From assembly GCF_000158195.2 (NCBI RefSeq), contig NZ_GL987994.1, forward strand, positions 616,343 to 680,342: a DNA stretch of 64,000 nucleotides, given 5' to 3'. The notes below the pieces were generated by a model. It saw only the letters and a list, made by a program, of their open reading frames with translations. It had not been told where the DNA came from and ran no database searches. This document shows, piece after piece, positions 18,203 to 26,629 of the stretch. The stretch is from Fusobacterium mortiferum ATCC 9817 (GTDB lineage Bacteria; Fusobacteriota; Fusobacteriia; Fusobacteriales; Fusobacteriaceae). The translations under genes and the position numbers were made by a program. Numbering within the stretch: position 1 is the stretch's first letter; the number at the start of each line of letters is the position of its first letter.

Positions 18203-18273
18203 GAATAAAAAATTAATAAAGATAAAAATTCTACTATATTAAGATTTAAGTATAGAAGAAAAATATAATAAAT

Positions 18274-18325
18274 CAAGAATGACTTTATTTTTATAAAAGA
18301 TAATATTGTCATTCTTGTTTTTTTA
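18274..18325 (+). terminator. Terminator-like hairpin
   Basis: CAAGAATGAC pairs with GTCATTCTTG, followed by a T run. The arms equal the outer arms of palindrome A, so it may be a shortened relative of that element. It could end the pepV transcript. Confidence 0.65.
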
Positions 18326-18372
18326 TATCCCTAATAAATTTATTAAATTGAAATAGTATAAGGGTAGAAAAC

Positions 18373-18400
18373 TTTATCTTACTAAAATTTTAGTAGAATC
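18373..18400 (+). repeat. 28-base repeat with palindromic core, copy 2
   Basis: Second perfect copy of the repeat at 18175-18202, 170 bases downstream and 80 bases before the AAA/PD-(D/E)XK gene. Confidence 0.8.
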
Positions 18401-18479
18401 AAATAACGAATTAGAAAGAAAAATTATTCTATTTTTTCTGATTATGAAATATGATATAATATAATTAGGGGGTGTTAGT

Positions 18480-20120
18480 ATGTTAAAAAGAATTCCAATA
18501 GCAGTAGAAAATTTTAAAGAAATAATAGAAGAAAATTATTATTATATAGATAAAACAAAATTTATAGAGGAGATATTAAATGATGGAACAAAGGTAAAAC
18601 TTTTTTGTCGTCCAAGAAGATTTGGAAAAACTTTAAATATGTCTATGCTTAGATATTTTTTTGATGTAAAAAATAGAGAAGAGAATAGAAAACTTTTTAA
18701 TGGACTATATATAGAAAAATCCCCAATGATATCAGAGCAAGGAAAATATCCAGTGATATTTTTAAGTATGAAGGGAATAAGTAGTTCAAATTTTGAAGAT
18801 GCTCTTGATAAGATAATGGATAAAATAATAAGTGTTTATGAAGACTATTCATATATTTTAGATAAATTAGATGAGAGAAGCAGAAAAAGATATGATGCTA
18901 TACTTGATGGTAATATAAATAGAGCCCAATTAGAAAGCTCCCTACTCTTTCTAACAAAATTGTTGTACAAATACTACAACCAAAAAGTAGTTGTATTAAT
19001 AGATGAATATGATTATCCAATAATGTCATCATATGAAAAAGGATACTATGAGGAGATGAGAGATTTCCTAAAGGCTTTCTATGGAGATGTACTTAAGACC
19101 AATGAATACTTACAAATGGGAGTGTTAACTGGAATAATCAGAGTAGCACAGGCAGGAATATTCTCTGATTTAAATAATTTTAAGTCTTTTACTGTTCTAG
19201 AGGAGAAGTATAGCACCTCTTTTGGACTTGTAGAAGAGGAAGTAAAAGCTATGCTAGCTTACTATGAGATAGGTTATGAGATGCCAGAGGTAAAGAAGTG
19301 GTATGATGGATATAGTTTTGGAAAAGATGAGTTATACAATCCTTGGAGTATATTAAATTATACCTCAGATAAAATACTAAAACCCTATTGGATAAATACA
19401 AGCTCTAACTTTATGATAAGAGAACTTTTAGAACAGACAGGGAAAGAAGGATTAGAAACCCTTGAGAAAATTTTTAACCAAGAGGATATAGCAGTAAGAA
19501 TAACAGATAATGTAAGGTTTGGTAATAATTTATCAGCAAGTGAAGTGTGGGAACTAATGGTATACTCTGGTTATCTAACTGTAAATGGTAGGATAGAAGA
19601 TGGAAGATATTTAGTGAGAATACCTAATATGGAGATAATGAATTTCTTTAAAGATGAATTTTTAAATATTATATTTGGAAATTATGATACAGTAGATAGA
19701 TTAAGAGATGCTTTGAGGGATAAAAACTTAAGGCAGTTAGATAGAGTAATAGAAAAAATCGTTTTAGATGTAATGAGTTTCCACGACACAGGAACAAATA
19801 ATGAATACTCATATCATATGCTATTAGCAGGATTTTTTTATGCCTTAGATAGTTACTATATTACCAAGTCAAATGTAGAAGCTGGCTATGGAAGAGCAGA
19901 TATAATACTATTTCCAAGAGATAAGTCAAAGGCAGGATATATTTTGGAGTTGAAAAGAGCATACACTAAAACTCCAGAAAAAGAAGTAGAAAAAGCACTA
20001 CAACAAATAGATGATAATAAATACTATGTAGAGTTAGAGAGATATGGAGTAAAAGAGATAATTAAGTTAGGTTATATTTTTGATGGGAAAAAAGTAGCAA
20101 GTAGTAATTTATCTTATTAG
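18480..20120 (+). CDS. AAA-ATPase-like protein with PD-(D/E)XK nuclease domain
   Basis: A 546-residue protein of the AAA-ATPase-like/DUF1703 group. The N-terminus IPIAVENFKEIIEENYYYIDKT is followed by a P-loop variant FCRPRRFGKT (about 42-51), a Walker-B-like VVLIDEYDYP (about 172), and a C-terminal nuclease-like core GRADIILFP...YILELKR (about 470-495). The family is widespread, often multicopy in Fusobacterium and Bacteroidetes, and without an established function; a role in defence or mobile DNA is speculative. It is a lone gene flanked by repeats and palindrome B. The start ATG follows tagggggtg. Confidence 0.85.
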   Translation: MLKRIPIAVENFKEIIEENYYYIDKTKFIEEILNDGTKVKLFCRPRRFGKTLNMSMLRYFFDVKNREENRKLFNGLYIEKSPMISEQGKYPVIFLSMKGISSSNFEDALDKIMDKIISVYEDYSYILDKLDERSRKRYDAILDGNINRAQLESSLLFLTKLLYKYYNQKVVVLIDEYDYPIMSSYEKGYYEEMRDFLKAFYGDVLKTNEYLQMGVLTGIIRVAQAGIFSDLNNFKSFTVLEEKYSTSFGLVEEEVKAMLAYYEIGYEMPEVKKWYDGYSFGKDELYNPWSILNYTSDKILKPYWINTSSNFMIRELLEQTGKEGLETLEKIFNQEDIAVRITDNVRFGNNLSASEVWELMVYSGYLTVNGRIEDGRYLVRIPNMEIMNFFKDEFLNIIFGNYDTVDRLRDALRDKNLRQLDRVIEKIVLDVMSFHDTGTNNEYSYHMLLAGFFYALDSYYITKSNVEAGYGRADIILFPRDKSKAGYILELKRAYTKTPEKEVEKALQQIDDNKYYVELERYGVKEIIKLGYIFDGKKVASSNLSY

Positions 20121-20471
20121 AGTTTAAATAGCTTAAGAATTACTCTCGTTCAAAGAATAAAGAGTAAGTAAGGTTTCCAAAATTCTAAGAGCTTTAGCTC
20201 TCTAAAAATTTTGAGACACGGAAAGTAAAACTTTCAGTGCTTCCTTAATGTAACACAGAAAATAAATTTCTGTGTCTCAATAGTAGTAGTCGTTTACACT
20301 CCTCTACTATTGGAAAACTCGGCTACGCCTCAAACAGTTATGTTTTTTAGCACTCGTTTTTACCGACTTACTCTAATATTCTTTTCAATCTCCATAATTC
20401 TTAAAGCTATTTCTTTTTCAACTTCTTGAAATAAGGAACAACTCTTAGTTTTTTCACTATTTAGATAATTT
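20121..20471. other. Intergenic region filled by palindrome B
   Basis: The gap lies between converging genes and is almost completely occupied by palindromic element B. I see no ORF with an SD. Confidence 0.7.
20127..20411 (+). repeat. Long imperfect palindrome, copy B (enlarged)
   Basis: The outer arms are AATAGCTTAAGAATTA and TAATTCTTAAAGCTATT. Next come AAGAATAAAGAGTAAGT and ACTTACTCTAATATTCTT. The right conserved block TTTTTTAGCACTCG...ACCGACTTACT lies at 20343-20374. The centre is larger than in copy A, with extra nested inverted repeats (for example CACAGAAA...TTTCTGTG and the CAATAGTAGTAG / CTACTATTGG region). This suggests an insertion into or expansion of the hairpin tip. Confidence 0.65.
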
Positions 20472-20756
20472 CTATTTCTCCTCTTTTTTAGCAAGATGCT
20501 CCTGTTGAACTATCTCAATCACTTCTAACATCTTCTTTTGAATATGAGCATATCCTACCTCTTTTATATGTGGTAAAATACAATTTGAACAATCTTTTAT
20601 TCCATGAGGAGTATATTTAAAATTTCCACCACACTTATCCCCTAGCATATATAGAGGACAATAGCAAAACATACAGTTAAAATCCTCTAATTTTTCCATT
20701 TGATGACAAGGGAAAAATTCACACTCTTTATGATGTATAAATTTATAATTATTCAT
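20472..20756 (-). CDS. Cysteine-rich small domain protein
   Basis: A 94-residue protein with ten cysteines in its first 63 residues (NYKFIHHKECEFFPCHQ, CMFCYCPLY, KCGG, CSNCILPH). It matches the cysteine-rich small domain family, probably a metal-binding (zinc or Fe-S) module, sometimes fused to cobalamin-biosynthesis proteins. It is monocistronic, on the minus strand, and starts after the SD aaggagga. The function is unknown. Confidence 0.75.
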   Translation of the reverse strand: MNNYKFIHHKECEFFPCHQMEKLEDFNCMFCYCPLYMLGDKCGGNFKYTPHGIKDCSNCILPHIKEVGYAHIQKKMLEVIEIVQQEHLAKKEEK

Positions 20757-20908
20757 AGTCTTCCTCCTTAAATTATTTCTATATAATTAAGTATACTTTT
20801 TTTCTATCTACTTAGCAAGTTTATATTATATATCCATTTGAAAATATATATATATTTTTAAAATTTATGGTATAATATGGAAAGAGATTAGAAAATGGAG
20901 TTGATATT

Positions 20909-22699
20909 ATGATAAGAGGGAATACAGAGGGAATAAAGGATTATATACTTAAAGAATTGGACTCTCTCTATGAGATAAATGTAGAAAAAAATAAACTTAT
21001 TGAGCCAGAGATGTTGATGCTCATAGCTCAAATAAGTAACAAAATAAATAGAGAGATAAATATAGCAATAGATAGAAGAGGAAATGTTACAGAGATTTCA
21101 ATAGGAGATAGTAGCAGTGTACAGCTTCCTATTATGGATATACAGGAGAGAAGACTTTCTGGAGTGAGAGTTATACATACACACCCTAGTGGAAGTTCAA
21201 ATCTATCTAACATAGATATATCTGCACTTATAAAATTAAAACTAGATTGTATAGCAGCAATAGGAATAACTGAAGACAAAATTACAGGAGTAACTTTAGG
21301 ATTTTGTAATGTAGAGAATAATGAGTTAACACATGAGGTAGTAGGGCCACTTAGTATAGAAGAAGCAGTAAACTATCCTATGATAAATAAATTTGATGAG
21401 ATAGAATCTCTTTTGAGAAAGAGAGATATAGTGGAGAATGATACTGAGTATGCTGTTCTTGTGGGAATAGATACACAGGAGAGCTTAGATGAGCTAGCAG
21501 AGTTAGCTAGAGCTTGTAATGTTCAAGTAGTAGGGACATTTATGCAAAAGAAAAATAGAGTGGATTCATGTTTTTTTATAGGTACAGGAAAGGCTCAAGA
21601 GTTGGCAGTATACAAGCAATTAAAAAGAGCAAATCTGATAATTTTTGATGAAGAGTTAACAGGTATGCAGGTAAAAAATCTTGAGATGATAACAAGTTGT
21701 AAAGTCATTGATAGAACTACTCTTATATTGGAGATATTTGCTAGAAGAGCTAGAACTAGAGAGGCAAAAATTCAAGTAGAGTTAGCACAATTAAAATATA
21801 GAAGTACTAGACTCCTTGGACTTGGAAGCACAATGTCAAGAACAGGGGGAGGAGTAGGAACCAAAGGACCTGGAGAGAAAAAACTTGAGATAGATAAAAG
21901 AAGAATAAGAGAAACTATCTATGACTTGAAGCAAGAGTTAGAAAAGATAAGAAAAACTAGAGTTACTCAAAGGGAGAAGAGAGAGGAATCTGGTATTCCT
22001 AAAATATCTTTAGTAGGGTATACAAACGTAGGAAAATCAACTTTGAGAAACCTTTTAGTAGATATGTTCCCAGCAGATAATACTTCTAAAAAAGAGGCTG
22101 TTTTTGCTGAAAATATGCTATTTGCCACTTTAGATATTACAACTAGAGCTATAACTTTACCAGATAAGAGAGTTGCTTCTCTTACAGATACAGTAGGATT
22201 TGTAAGAAAACTTCCACATGATTTAGTAGAAGCTTTTAAGTCTACTTTAGAGGAGGTAAGCTTTTCAGATTTGATTATCCATGTAGTAGATGCCTCTAGT
22301 GATACTGCTATCGAACAGATAATAGCTGTTGAAAAGGTATTAACAGAGTTAGATGCTATGGATAAGCCAATGTTTTTAGCTCTAAATAAGTGTGACAAAG
22401 CTACTGAAGAGCAACTTAATACTATAAAAGAGAAGTTCCCAGCTTATAAAACTATTGAGATAAGTGCAAAATCTCAAATGAATATAGATGGATTCTTAGA
22501 GATGATGGTGGAATCTCTACCTCAAACAACAAGAATATGTACATATCTAATCCCTTACAGTGACTCATCTATGGGAGCTTACCTACATAGAAATGCTATA
22601 ATCCAAAGTGAAGAGTATGAGGGAGAGGGATTAAAAATATCTGCTGTGGTAAATAATGAGGTATACAACAAATGTAAAAAATATTTAATAGGGGAATGA
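20909..22699 (+). CDS. hflX: GTPase HflX with N-terminal JAMM-like domain
   Basis: A 596-residue protein, about 170 longer than Bacillus HflX. The HflX part (about 180-596) has the ND1 segment VVGTFMQKKNRVDSCFFIGTG, a glycine-rich linker, G1 GYTNVGKST (about 370), G3 DTVGFV and G4 NKCDK. HflX rescues or splits stalled ribosomes. The extra N-terminus contains HTHPSGSSNLSNID (about 90-103), which fits the metalloprotease JAMM/RadC pattern HxH-x7-SxxD. Longer HflX forms occur in Clostridia. Whether this module is catalytic is unknown. A MATE pump follows 4 bases later. Confidence 0.92.
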   Translation: MIRGNTEGIKDYILKELDSLYEINVEKNKLIEPEMLMLIAQISNKINREINIAIDRRGNVTEISIGDSSSVQLPIMDIQERRLSGVRVIHTHPSGSSNLSNIDISALIKLKLDCIAAIGITEDKITGVTLGFCNVENNELTHEVVGPLSIEEAVNYPMINKFDEIESLLRKRDIVENDTEYAVLVGIDTQESLDELAELARACNVQVVGTFMQKKNRVDSCFFIGTGKAQELAVYKQLKRANLIIFDEELTGMQVKNLEMITSCKVIDRTTLILEIFARRARTREAKIQVELAQLKYRSTRLLGLGSTMSRTGGGVGTKGPGEKKLEIDKRRIRETIYDLKQELEKIRKTRVTQREKREESGIPKISLVGYTNVGKSTLRNLLVDMFPADNTSKKEAVFAENMLFATLDITTRAITLPDKRVASLTDTVGFVRKLPHDLVEAFKSTLEEVSFSDLIIHVVDASSDTAIEQIIAVEKVLTELDAMDKPMFLALNKCDKATEEQLNTIKEKFPAYKTIEISAKSQMNIDGFLEMMVESLPQTTRICTYLIPYSDSSMGAYLHRNAIIQSEEYEGEGLKISAVVNNEVYNKCKKYLIGE

Positions 22700-22703
22700 T
22701 AGT

Positions 22704-24050
22704 ATGAAAAAAACTATTGGAGAGATTTTAAAATTAGCTCTACCTGCTGTGGGAGAGATGATACTCTATATGATGATATGGGTATTTGACACTATAATGG
22801 TGGGAAGACACAGTGGGCAACTTGGAGTTTCTGCAGTAGGACTTAGTTCAGAGGTAATATATACTTTTTTTAATATATTGGTGGCTATGGGGATTTCTAT
22901 CTCCGTTACCTCTATTGTATCTCGTTCTTTAGGAGCAAAAAATATAGATAAGGCTAGCGAGGTATCAAATATTGCTATAAAGATAGGGATTTTTCTAGGT
23001 GTAGTTTTAAGTGCCATATATTTTATATTTGCTGAAAATATCTTAAAAATAGCAGGGGCTAGTGATGACGTTATCAGCTTAGGAAAGGTGTATCTAAAGA
23101 TTTGTTCCTTTGGAATAATCTTTAATATGCTCACTAATATTTTCAATGGAATATATAGAGGATGTAAAAATACTAGAACTCCACTCTATGGAGCTGCTAT
23201 TATGAATATTGTTAATGTGTCATTAGATTATATTCTTATCTTTGGTAAATTTGGAGCTCCAGAACTAGGAGTAAAGGGAGCTGCTATTGCAACAGTAGCA
23301 GGTATAATTTGTGCCTTTATCTTCTCTTTTTCACAATTGAAGAGATTACCTTTTAAGATACAGCTAAATAGAAAAATCGTGATGAAAGATTTTAAAGAGT
23401 TAGTTTATTTGGCTATCCCATCAGCTTGTCAAGAGGGGGCTTTCAGTATCAATAGACTTATCAATGTATCTATAATAATGGGGCTAGGAAGTCTTGCCTT
23501 TGCAGCAAACCAGATTACGATAACTATTGAGAGTATAAGTTTTATGCCAGGTTGGGGATTTGCTGTGGCTCTTACTACACTAGCTGGACACTCAGTGGGA
23601 GAGAGAAATTTTGAAAAAGCAAAGAAATATATCTATTACACAGTAACTCTCTCTATAATAACAATGGGATTTACAGCTATTATATTTTTTCTATTTCCTA
23701 ATGAGCTAATCTCACTATTTATAAAAGAGAGTGAAAAAGAGGTAATAACATTGGGGGCTATGTGTCTGACATTAGCAGCAATAGAGCAAGTACCTATGGC
23801 AATAGCTATGGTTATTGAAGGGGCTATGAAAGGAATGGGAGATACTAAGACACCATTTAAAGTAGTATTATTTACTAACTGGATAATAAGGTTACCACTT
23901 ATATACTATTTCCTTTACCTTCAAAGATATCCAGTGACTACATTTTGGAAAGTGACAGCTCTTCAATGGAGTATAGAGGCAATAATTATAGTTTTTGTAT
24001 TTGAAAGAAAATGGAAAAAATATTATAGAACAAAAAAAACTACAACTTAG
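22704..24050 (+). CDS. MATE-family multidrug/cation efflux transporter
   Basis: A 448-residue membrane protein with about 12 hydrophobic segments in two related halves, the MATE layout. The starts of the halves are visible as LALPAVGEMILYMM and YLAIPSACQEGAFS, with the characteristic PLYGAAIMNIVNVSLDYILIF region in helix 4-5. It probably exports drugs or metabolites with Na+ or H+ antiport. It begins 4 bases after hflX and converges on the EAL-like gene, sharing 4 bases at the 3' ends. Confidence 0.9.
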   Translation: MKKTIGEILKLALPAVGEMILYMMIWVFDTIMVGRHSGQLGVSAVGLSSEVIYTFFNILVAMGISISVTSIVSRSLGAKNIDKASEVSNIAIKIGIFLGVVLSAIYFIFAENILKIAGASDDVISLGKVYLKICSFGIIFNMLTNIFNGIYRGCKNTRTPLYGAAIMNIVNVSLDYILIFGKFGAPELGVKGAAIATVAGIICAFIFSFSQLKRLPFKIQLNRKIVMKDFKELVYLAIPSACQEGAFSINRLINVSIIMGLGSLAFAANQITITIESISFMPGWGFAVALTTLAGHSVGERNFEKAKKYIYYTVTLSIITMGFTAIIFFLFPNELISLFIKESEKEVITLGAMCLTLAAIEQVPMAIAMVIEGAMKGMGDTKTPFKVVLFTNWIIRLPLIYYFLYLQRYPVTTFWKVTALQWSIEAIIIVFVFERKWKKYYRTKKTTT

Positions 24051-24682
24051 TAGTTGTAGTAGTAGTCAATGCCAAGAGCTTTTATTTGAGAAAGTAAAAG
24101 CTCTTTTTCTTTTTTTAGATTAAAGATAAAAGGAGCATTAATAGAAGCAGATGCTTTGATAAATACTAATGTATCAATGCTTCTTGGCTCAATAAATAGA
24201 GCTTGAGAATTAATGATACTATTGATATTTAATTTTGTCGTTCTGCTCTCTCTTAAAATTATATTGTAACTGAAAATATTGGAGTATTTATTATGAAACT
24301 CACTCCAATTATCAATTCCTTTAATATCAAAAACAATCTTCTCTTTATCCAAATTCAATTCATCAACTATTTTATCAATAGAGTGAAAAAATGATTTTAT
24401 ATCTTTTATATAATTTAGTCTAAGGGTATAAAATAAATAATTATTAGAAAAATTTTTCTCAATGCTATGAGTATAGGCTTTTTTTAGAAGTTGAAGAGTA
24501 AAATTTTCAAAAATACCCATATCATATGCCAATTGATACATATACTCTTTGTCGTTAAATCCTAATTTAGAAAAATCTTTTATAATTCTATAACCTAGAA
24601 TAGAATTATCTCTGAAAGAAAAAATAGGGACAAAATTAAATTCAAGGTTATTAACAATCCTCTCAAAATATTTTAAACTCAT
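24047..24682 (-). CDS. Degenerate EAL-domain protein
   Basis: A 211-residue protein whose layout follows an EAL phosphodiesterase: FVPIFSFRDNSILGYRII (usual substrate strand), FTLQLLKKAY, NYLFYTLRLNYIKD, VFDIKGID where the family has ELTE, and a final LGIDYYYNY resembling the EAL C-terminus (LG.DY.QGY). The EAL signature itself and the DDFG metal motif are missing, so it cannot be a normal cyclic-di-GMP phosphodiesterase. A binding or signalling role is possible. It follows the GrdX-like gene by 14 bases. This is a remote resemblance by eye. Confidence 0.55.
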   Translation of the reverse strand: MSLKYFERIVNNLEFNFVPIFSFRDNSILGYRIIKDFSKLGFNDKEYMYQLAYDMGIFENFTLQLLKKAYTHSIEKNFSNNYLFYTLRLNYIKDIKSFFHSIDKIVDELNLDKEKIVFDIKGIDNWSEFHNKYSNIFSYNIILRESRTTKLNINSIINSQALFIEPRSIDTLVFIKASASINAPFIFNLKKEKELLLSQIKALGIDYYYNY

Positions 24683-24696
24683 ATCTCACCCCAAGA

Positions 24697-25098
24697 TTAA
24701 AAGTTATCAAGTCTTTTTATAAATTCAGTAAGAATATTTAAATCAATAAATCTATATTTTTCTAGCTCTGCCTCTTCAGTATCTGATATAATTTTTCTAA
24801 AAGGTAATTTTTTAGCTATTTTAATAGCTGAATCTATCATTTTCTTTTGAGAATCATCTCTTATTAAAATCTCTCCTAAAAAGTCAGCCTTAGATATAGC
24901 AACAGATTTATAAGGGTTATCTAAATTATCAAGTGTGCTAAGAATAGGGTCAGATAGTAAAATGTGACCAGCATAAATTTTCTCCCTGATAATTTCTAAT
25001 AAATCTATTAAATCTTTTTTTTGATAAAAAAGTACCTCATTAGTTTCTTTGTAAAAATTGTAAACCTTGCTATTATTTGTAATTATAATGTATTCCAT
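24697..25098 (-). CDS. GrdX-like protein
   Basis: A 133-residue protein beginning YIIITNNSKVYNFY and containing GHILLSDPILSTLDNLDNPYKS, which parallels the GrdX pattern GHxLLTHPL.GS..PNETPYKS. GrdX is a small protein of unknown function encoded with glycine/sarcosine/betaine reductases. No grd genes are in this window, so this copy is orphaned. I choose the ATG at 25098 after the SD aggagg. A longer frame to 25185 begins with a low-complexity leader. It is paired with the EAL-like gene downstream. Confidence 0.6.
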   Translation of the reverse strand: MEYIIITNNSKVYNFYKETNEVLFYQKKDLIDLLEIIREKIYAGHILLSDPILSTLDNLDNPYKSVAISKADFLGEILIRDDSQKKMIDSAIKIAKKLPFRKIISDTEEAELEKYRFIDLNILTEFIKRLDNF

Positions 25099-25260
25099 AA
25101 AACAACCTCCTGTTATTTTATTAGCACATAAACTATATTTCGTCAAGTAGTTAATAAAAAAAATATAAATATAGTCATAGTACAAAAAATATGGTATACT
25201 GTATAAAATGTTCTATTCTATATATTAAAAAAAATTTAAAAATTTAAATGTAAAAAAATG

Positions 25261-25289
25261 TTGACAGAATTTAAAAAAATAGTTATAAT
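25261..25289 (+). promoter_or_regulatory. Promoter of the carAB leader
   Basis: A consensus TTGACA (25261-25266), 17 bases, TATAAT (25284-25289). Transcription would begin near 25296, ahead of a 44-codon leader ORF. Confidence 0.8.
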
Positions 25290-25331
25290 TACTTTTAGTA
25301 AAAAAAAAGGTAAAAGATGGAGGGAGTAGAG

Positions 25332-25466
25332 ATGAGAAATATATTATTTAATAAAAAGCTAAGATTTAATATTTTTCTTGTTGATATTTCATCTTATTTT
25401 TCTTTTAAAGATATATTTATTTTAAAATTTATTAATTTTTATTTTAGAAATGATATGACTTTTTAG
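25332..25466 (+). CDS. Putative 44-residue leader peptide of carAB
   Basis: A small ORF with a strong SD (ggaggga, 9 bases upstream). It starts MRNILFNKKLRFNIF and ends RNDMTF. It contains ten phenylalanines and is encoded almost wholly by U-rich codons. Its stop TAG (25464-25466) lies in the loop/right arm of an intrinsic terminator (25448-25482) placed before carA. This is the geometry of E. coli pyrBI attenuation, where a similar-sized leader peptide is translated behind a polymerase that pauses at U tracts when UTP is low. The mechanism here is inference; the ORF, SD and hairpin are seen directly. Confidence 0.6.
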   Translation: MRNILFNKKLRFNIFLVDISSYFSFKDIFILKFINFYFRNDMTF

Positions 25467-25482
25467 TTATATCATTTTTTTT
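25448..25482 (+). terminator. Attenuator terminator before carA
   Basis: A 12-pair stem (AAATGATATGAC with GTTATATCATTT, one G-U pair), a six-base loop and an eight-T run. It overlaps the end of the leader ORF and lies 40 bases upstream of the carA start. Confidence 0.75.
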
Positions 25483-25521
25483 GGGAAAAAATTTTAGTAT
25501 TAGAATTTATAGGAGGTTAAA

Positions 25522-26577
25522 GTGAGAGGAAAACTTATTCTTGAAAATGGTATGAGTTTTGAAGGAAAAATTTTTGGTGAGTTAGGAGAGTGTACTGGAG
25601 AATTAGTATTCAATACAGGAATGACTGGTTATCAAGAACTTTTAACTGACCCATCATACTGTGGGCAAATTGTAGTAATGACATACCCAATGATAGGAAA
25701 CTATGGAATCAACTTAGAGGATATGGAGTCTAGTAAAATTCATTTAAAAGGGTTTGTAATTAAAGAAGATGCTAAACTTCCTAATAACTTCAGATGTGAA
25801 ATGACATTAGATGGATTTTTAAGACAAAACAGTGTAGTAGCATTTAAAGGTGTAGATACAAGACAACTTACAAAAATAATCAGAGAAGAGGGAGCAATGA
25901 GAGCTATAATCACTGCTGAAGACTTAACTGAGAAAGAGATTTGGGAGCGTTTCAATGCATATAGTAATAAAGATGCTGTAAGCCAAGTAAGTACAAAAGA
26001 GATATATGAGATTCCTGGAGAGGGAAAAAGAATAGGAGTAATGGACTTTGGAATAAAAAGAAATATCCTAAGAAGCTTCTCAAAAAGAGGTTGCCATTTA
26101 GTAGTTTTCCCTTGGAATACAACAGCTGAAGAGATAATGAAATATGATTTAGATGGATTATTCCTATCTAATGGACCTGGAGACCCAGCTGATTTAACTG
26201 GTGTAATAGAAGAGATTAAGAAAATGGTAGGAAAACTTCCAATAGTTGCTATCTGCTTAGGACATCAATTATTATCTTGGGCATTAGGTGGAACTACTAC
26301 TAAATTAAAATATGGACATAGAGGATGTAACCACCCAGTTAAAGATTTAATAAAAAATAAAATTTTTATAACTTCTCAAAACCACGGATATGTAGTGGAT
26401 AGAGTACCTGAGGCTATGGAAGTAACTCATATTAACTTAAACGATAACTCTATCGAAGGAATGAGAAGTAAAGATTTAAGAATTATGTGTGTACAATATC
26501 ACCCAGAGGCTTGGCCAGGACCATCAGACTCTGACTATCTATTTGATGATTTCTTAGATGTTATAGAAGGAAAATAA
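25522..26577 (+). CDS. carA: Carbamoyl-phosphate synthase small (glutaminase) subunit
   Basis: A 351-residue subunit that hydrolyses glutamine and channels ammonia to CarB. The N-terminal CarA domain starts RGKLILENGMSFEGKIFG. The class I glutamine amidotransferase domain has the Cys nucleophile in AICLGHQLL and His/Glu in YHPEAWPGP. Carbamoyl phosphate feeds pyrimidine and arginine synthesis. The start is GTG after the SD aggaggt. It is followed by carB after 52 bases and controlled by the leader/terminator upstream. Confidence 0.97.
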   Translation: MRGKLILENGMSFEGKIFGELGECTGELVFNTGMTGYQELLTDPSYCGQIVVMTYPMIGNYGINLEDMESSKIHLKGFVIKEDAKLPNNFRCEMTLDGFLRQNSVVAFKGVDTRQLTKIIREEGAMRAIITAEDLTEKEIWERFNAYSNKDAVSQVSTKEIYEIPGEGKRIGVMDFGIKRNILRSFSKRGCHLVVFPWNTTAEEIMKYDLDGLFLSNGPGDPADLTGVIEEIKKMVGKLPIVAICLGHQLLSWALGGTTTKLKYGHRGCNHPVKDLIKNKIFITSQNHGYVVDRVPEAMEVTHINLNDNSIEGMRSKDLRIMCVQYHPEAWPGPSDSDYLFDDFLDVIEGK

Positions 26578-26629
26578 TTCTTAAGATTTAATTAGTGTAT
26601 TTTAAAGGAAAATTTTTGGGAGGATATAA

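Larger units (their letters stand above)
18159..18479. other. Intergenic repeats, no gene
   Basis: A 320-base gap. It has two copies of a 28-base repeat (18175-18202 and 18373-18400), each centred on the palindrome ACTAAAATTTTAGT, and a terminator-like hairpin between them. A possible -10 (TATAAT) lies shortly before the next gene. No ORF is supported. Confidence 0.7.

Noticed and set aside
24697-25185. Full 162-residue start for the GrdX-like gene
   Set aside because: The first 29 residues are encoded by AT-rich promoter-like DNA, whereas the ATG at 25098 has a perfect aggagg SD and matches the GrdX N-terminus.
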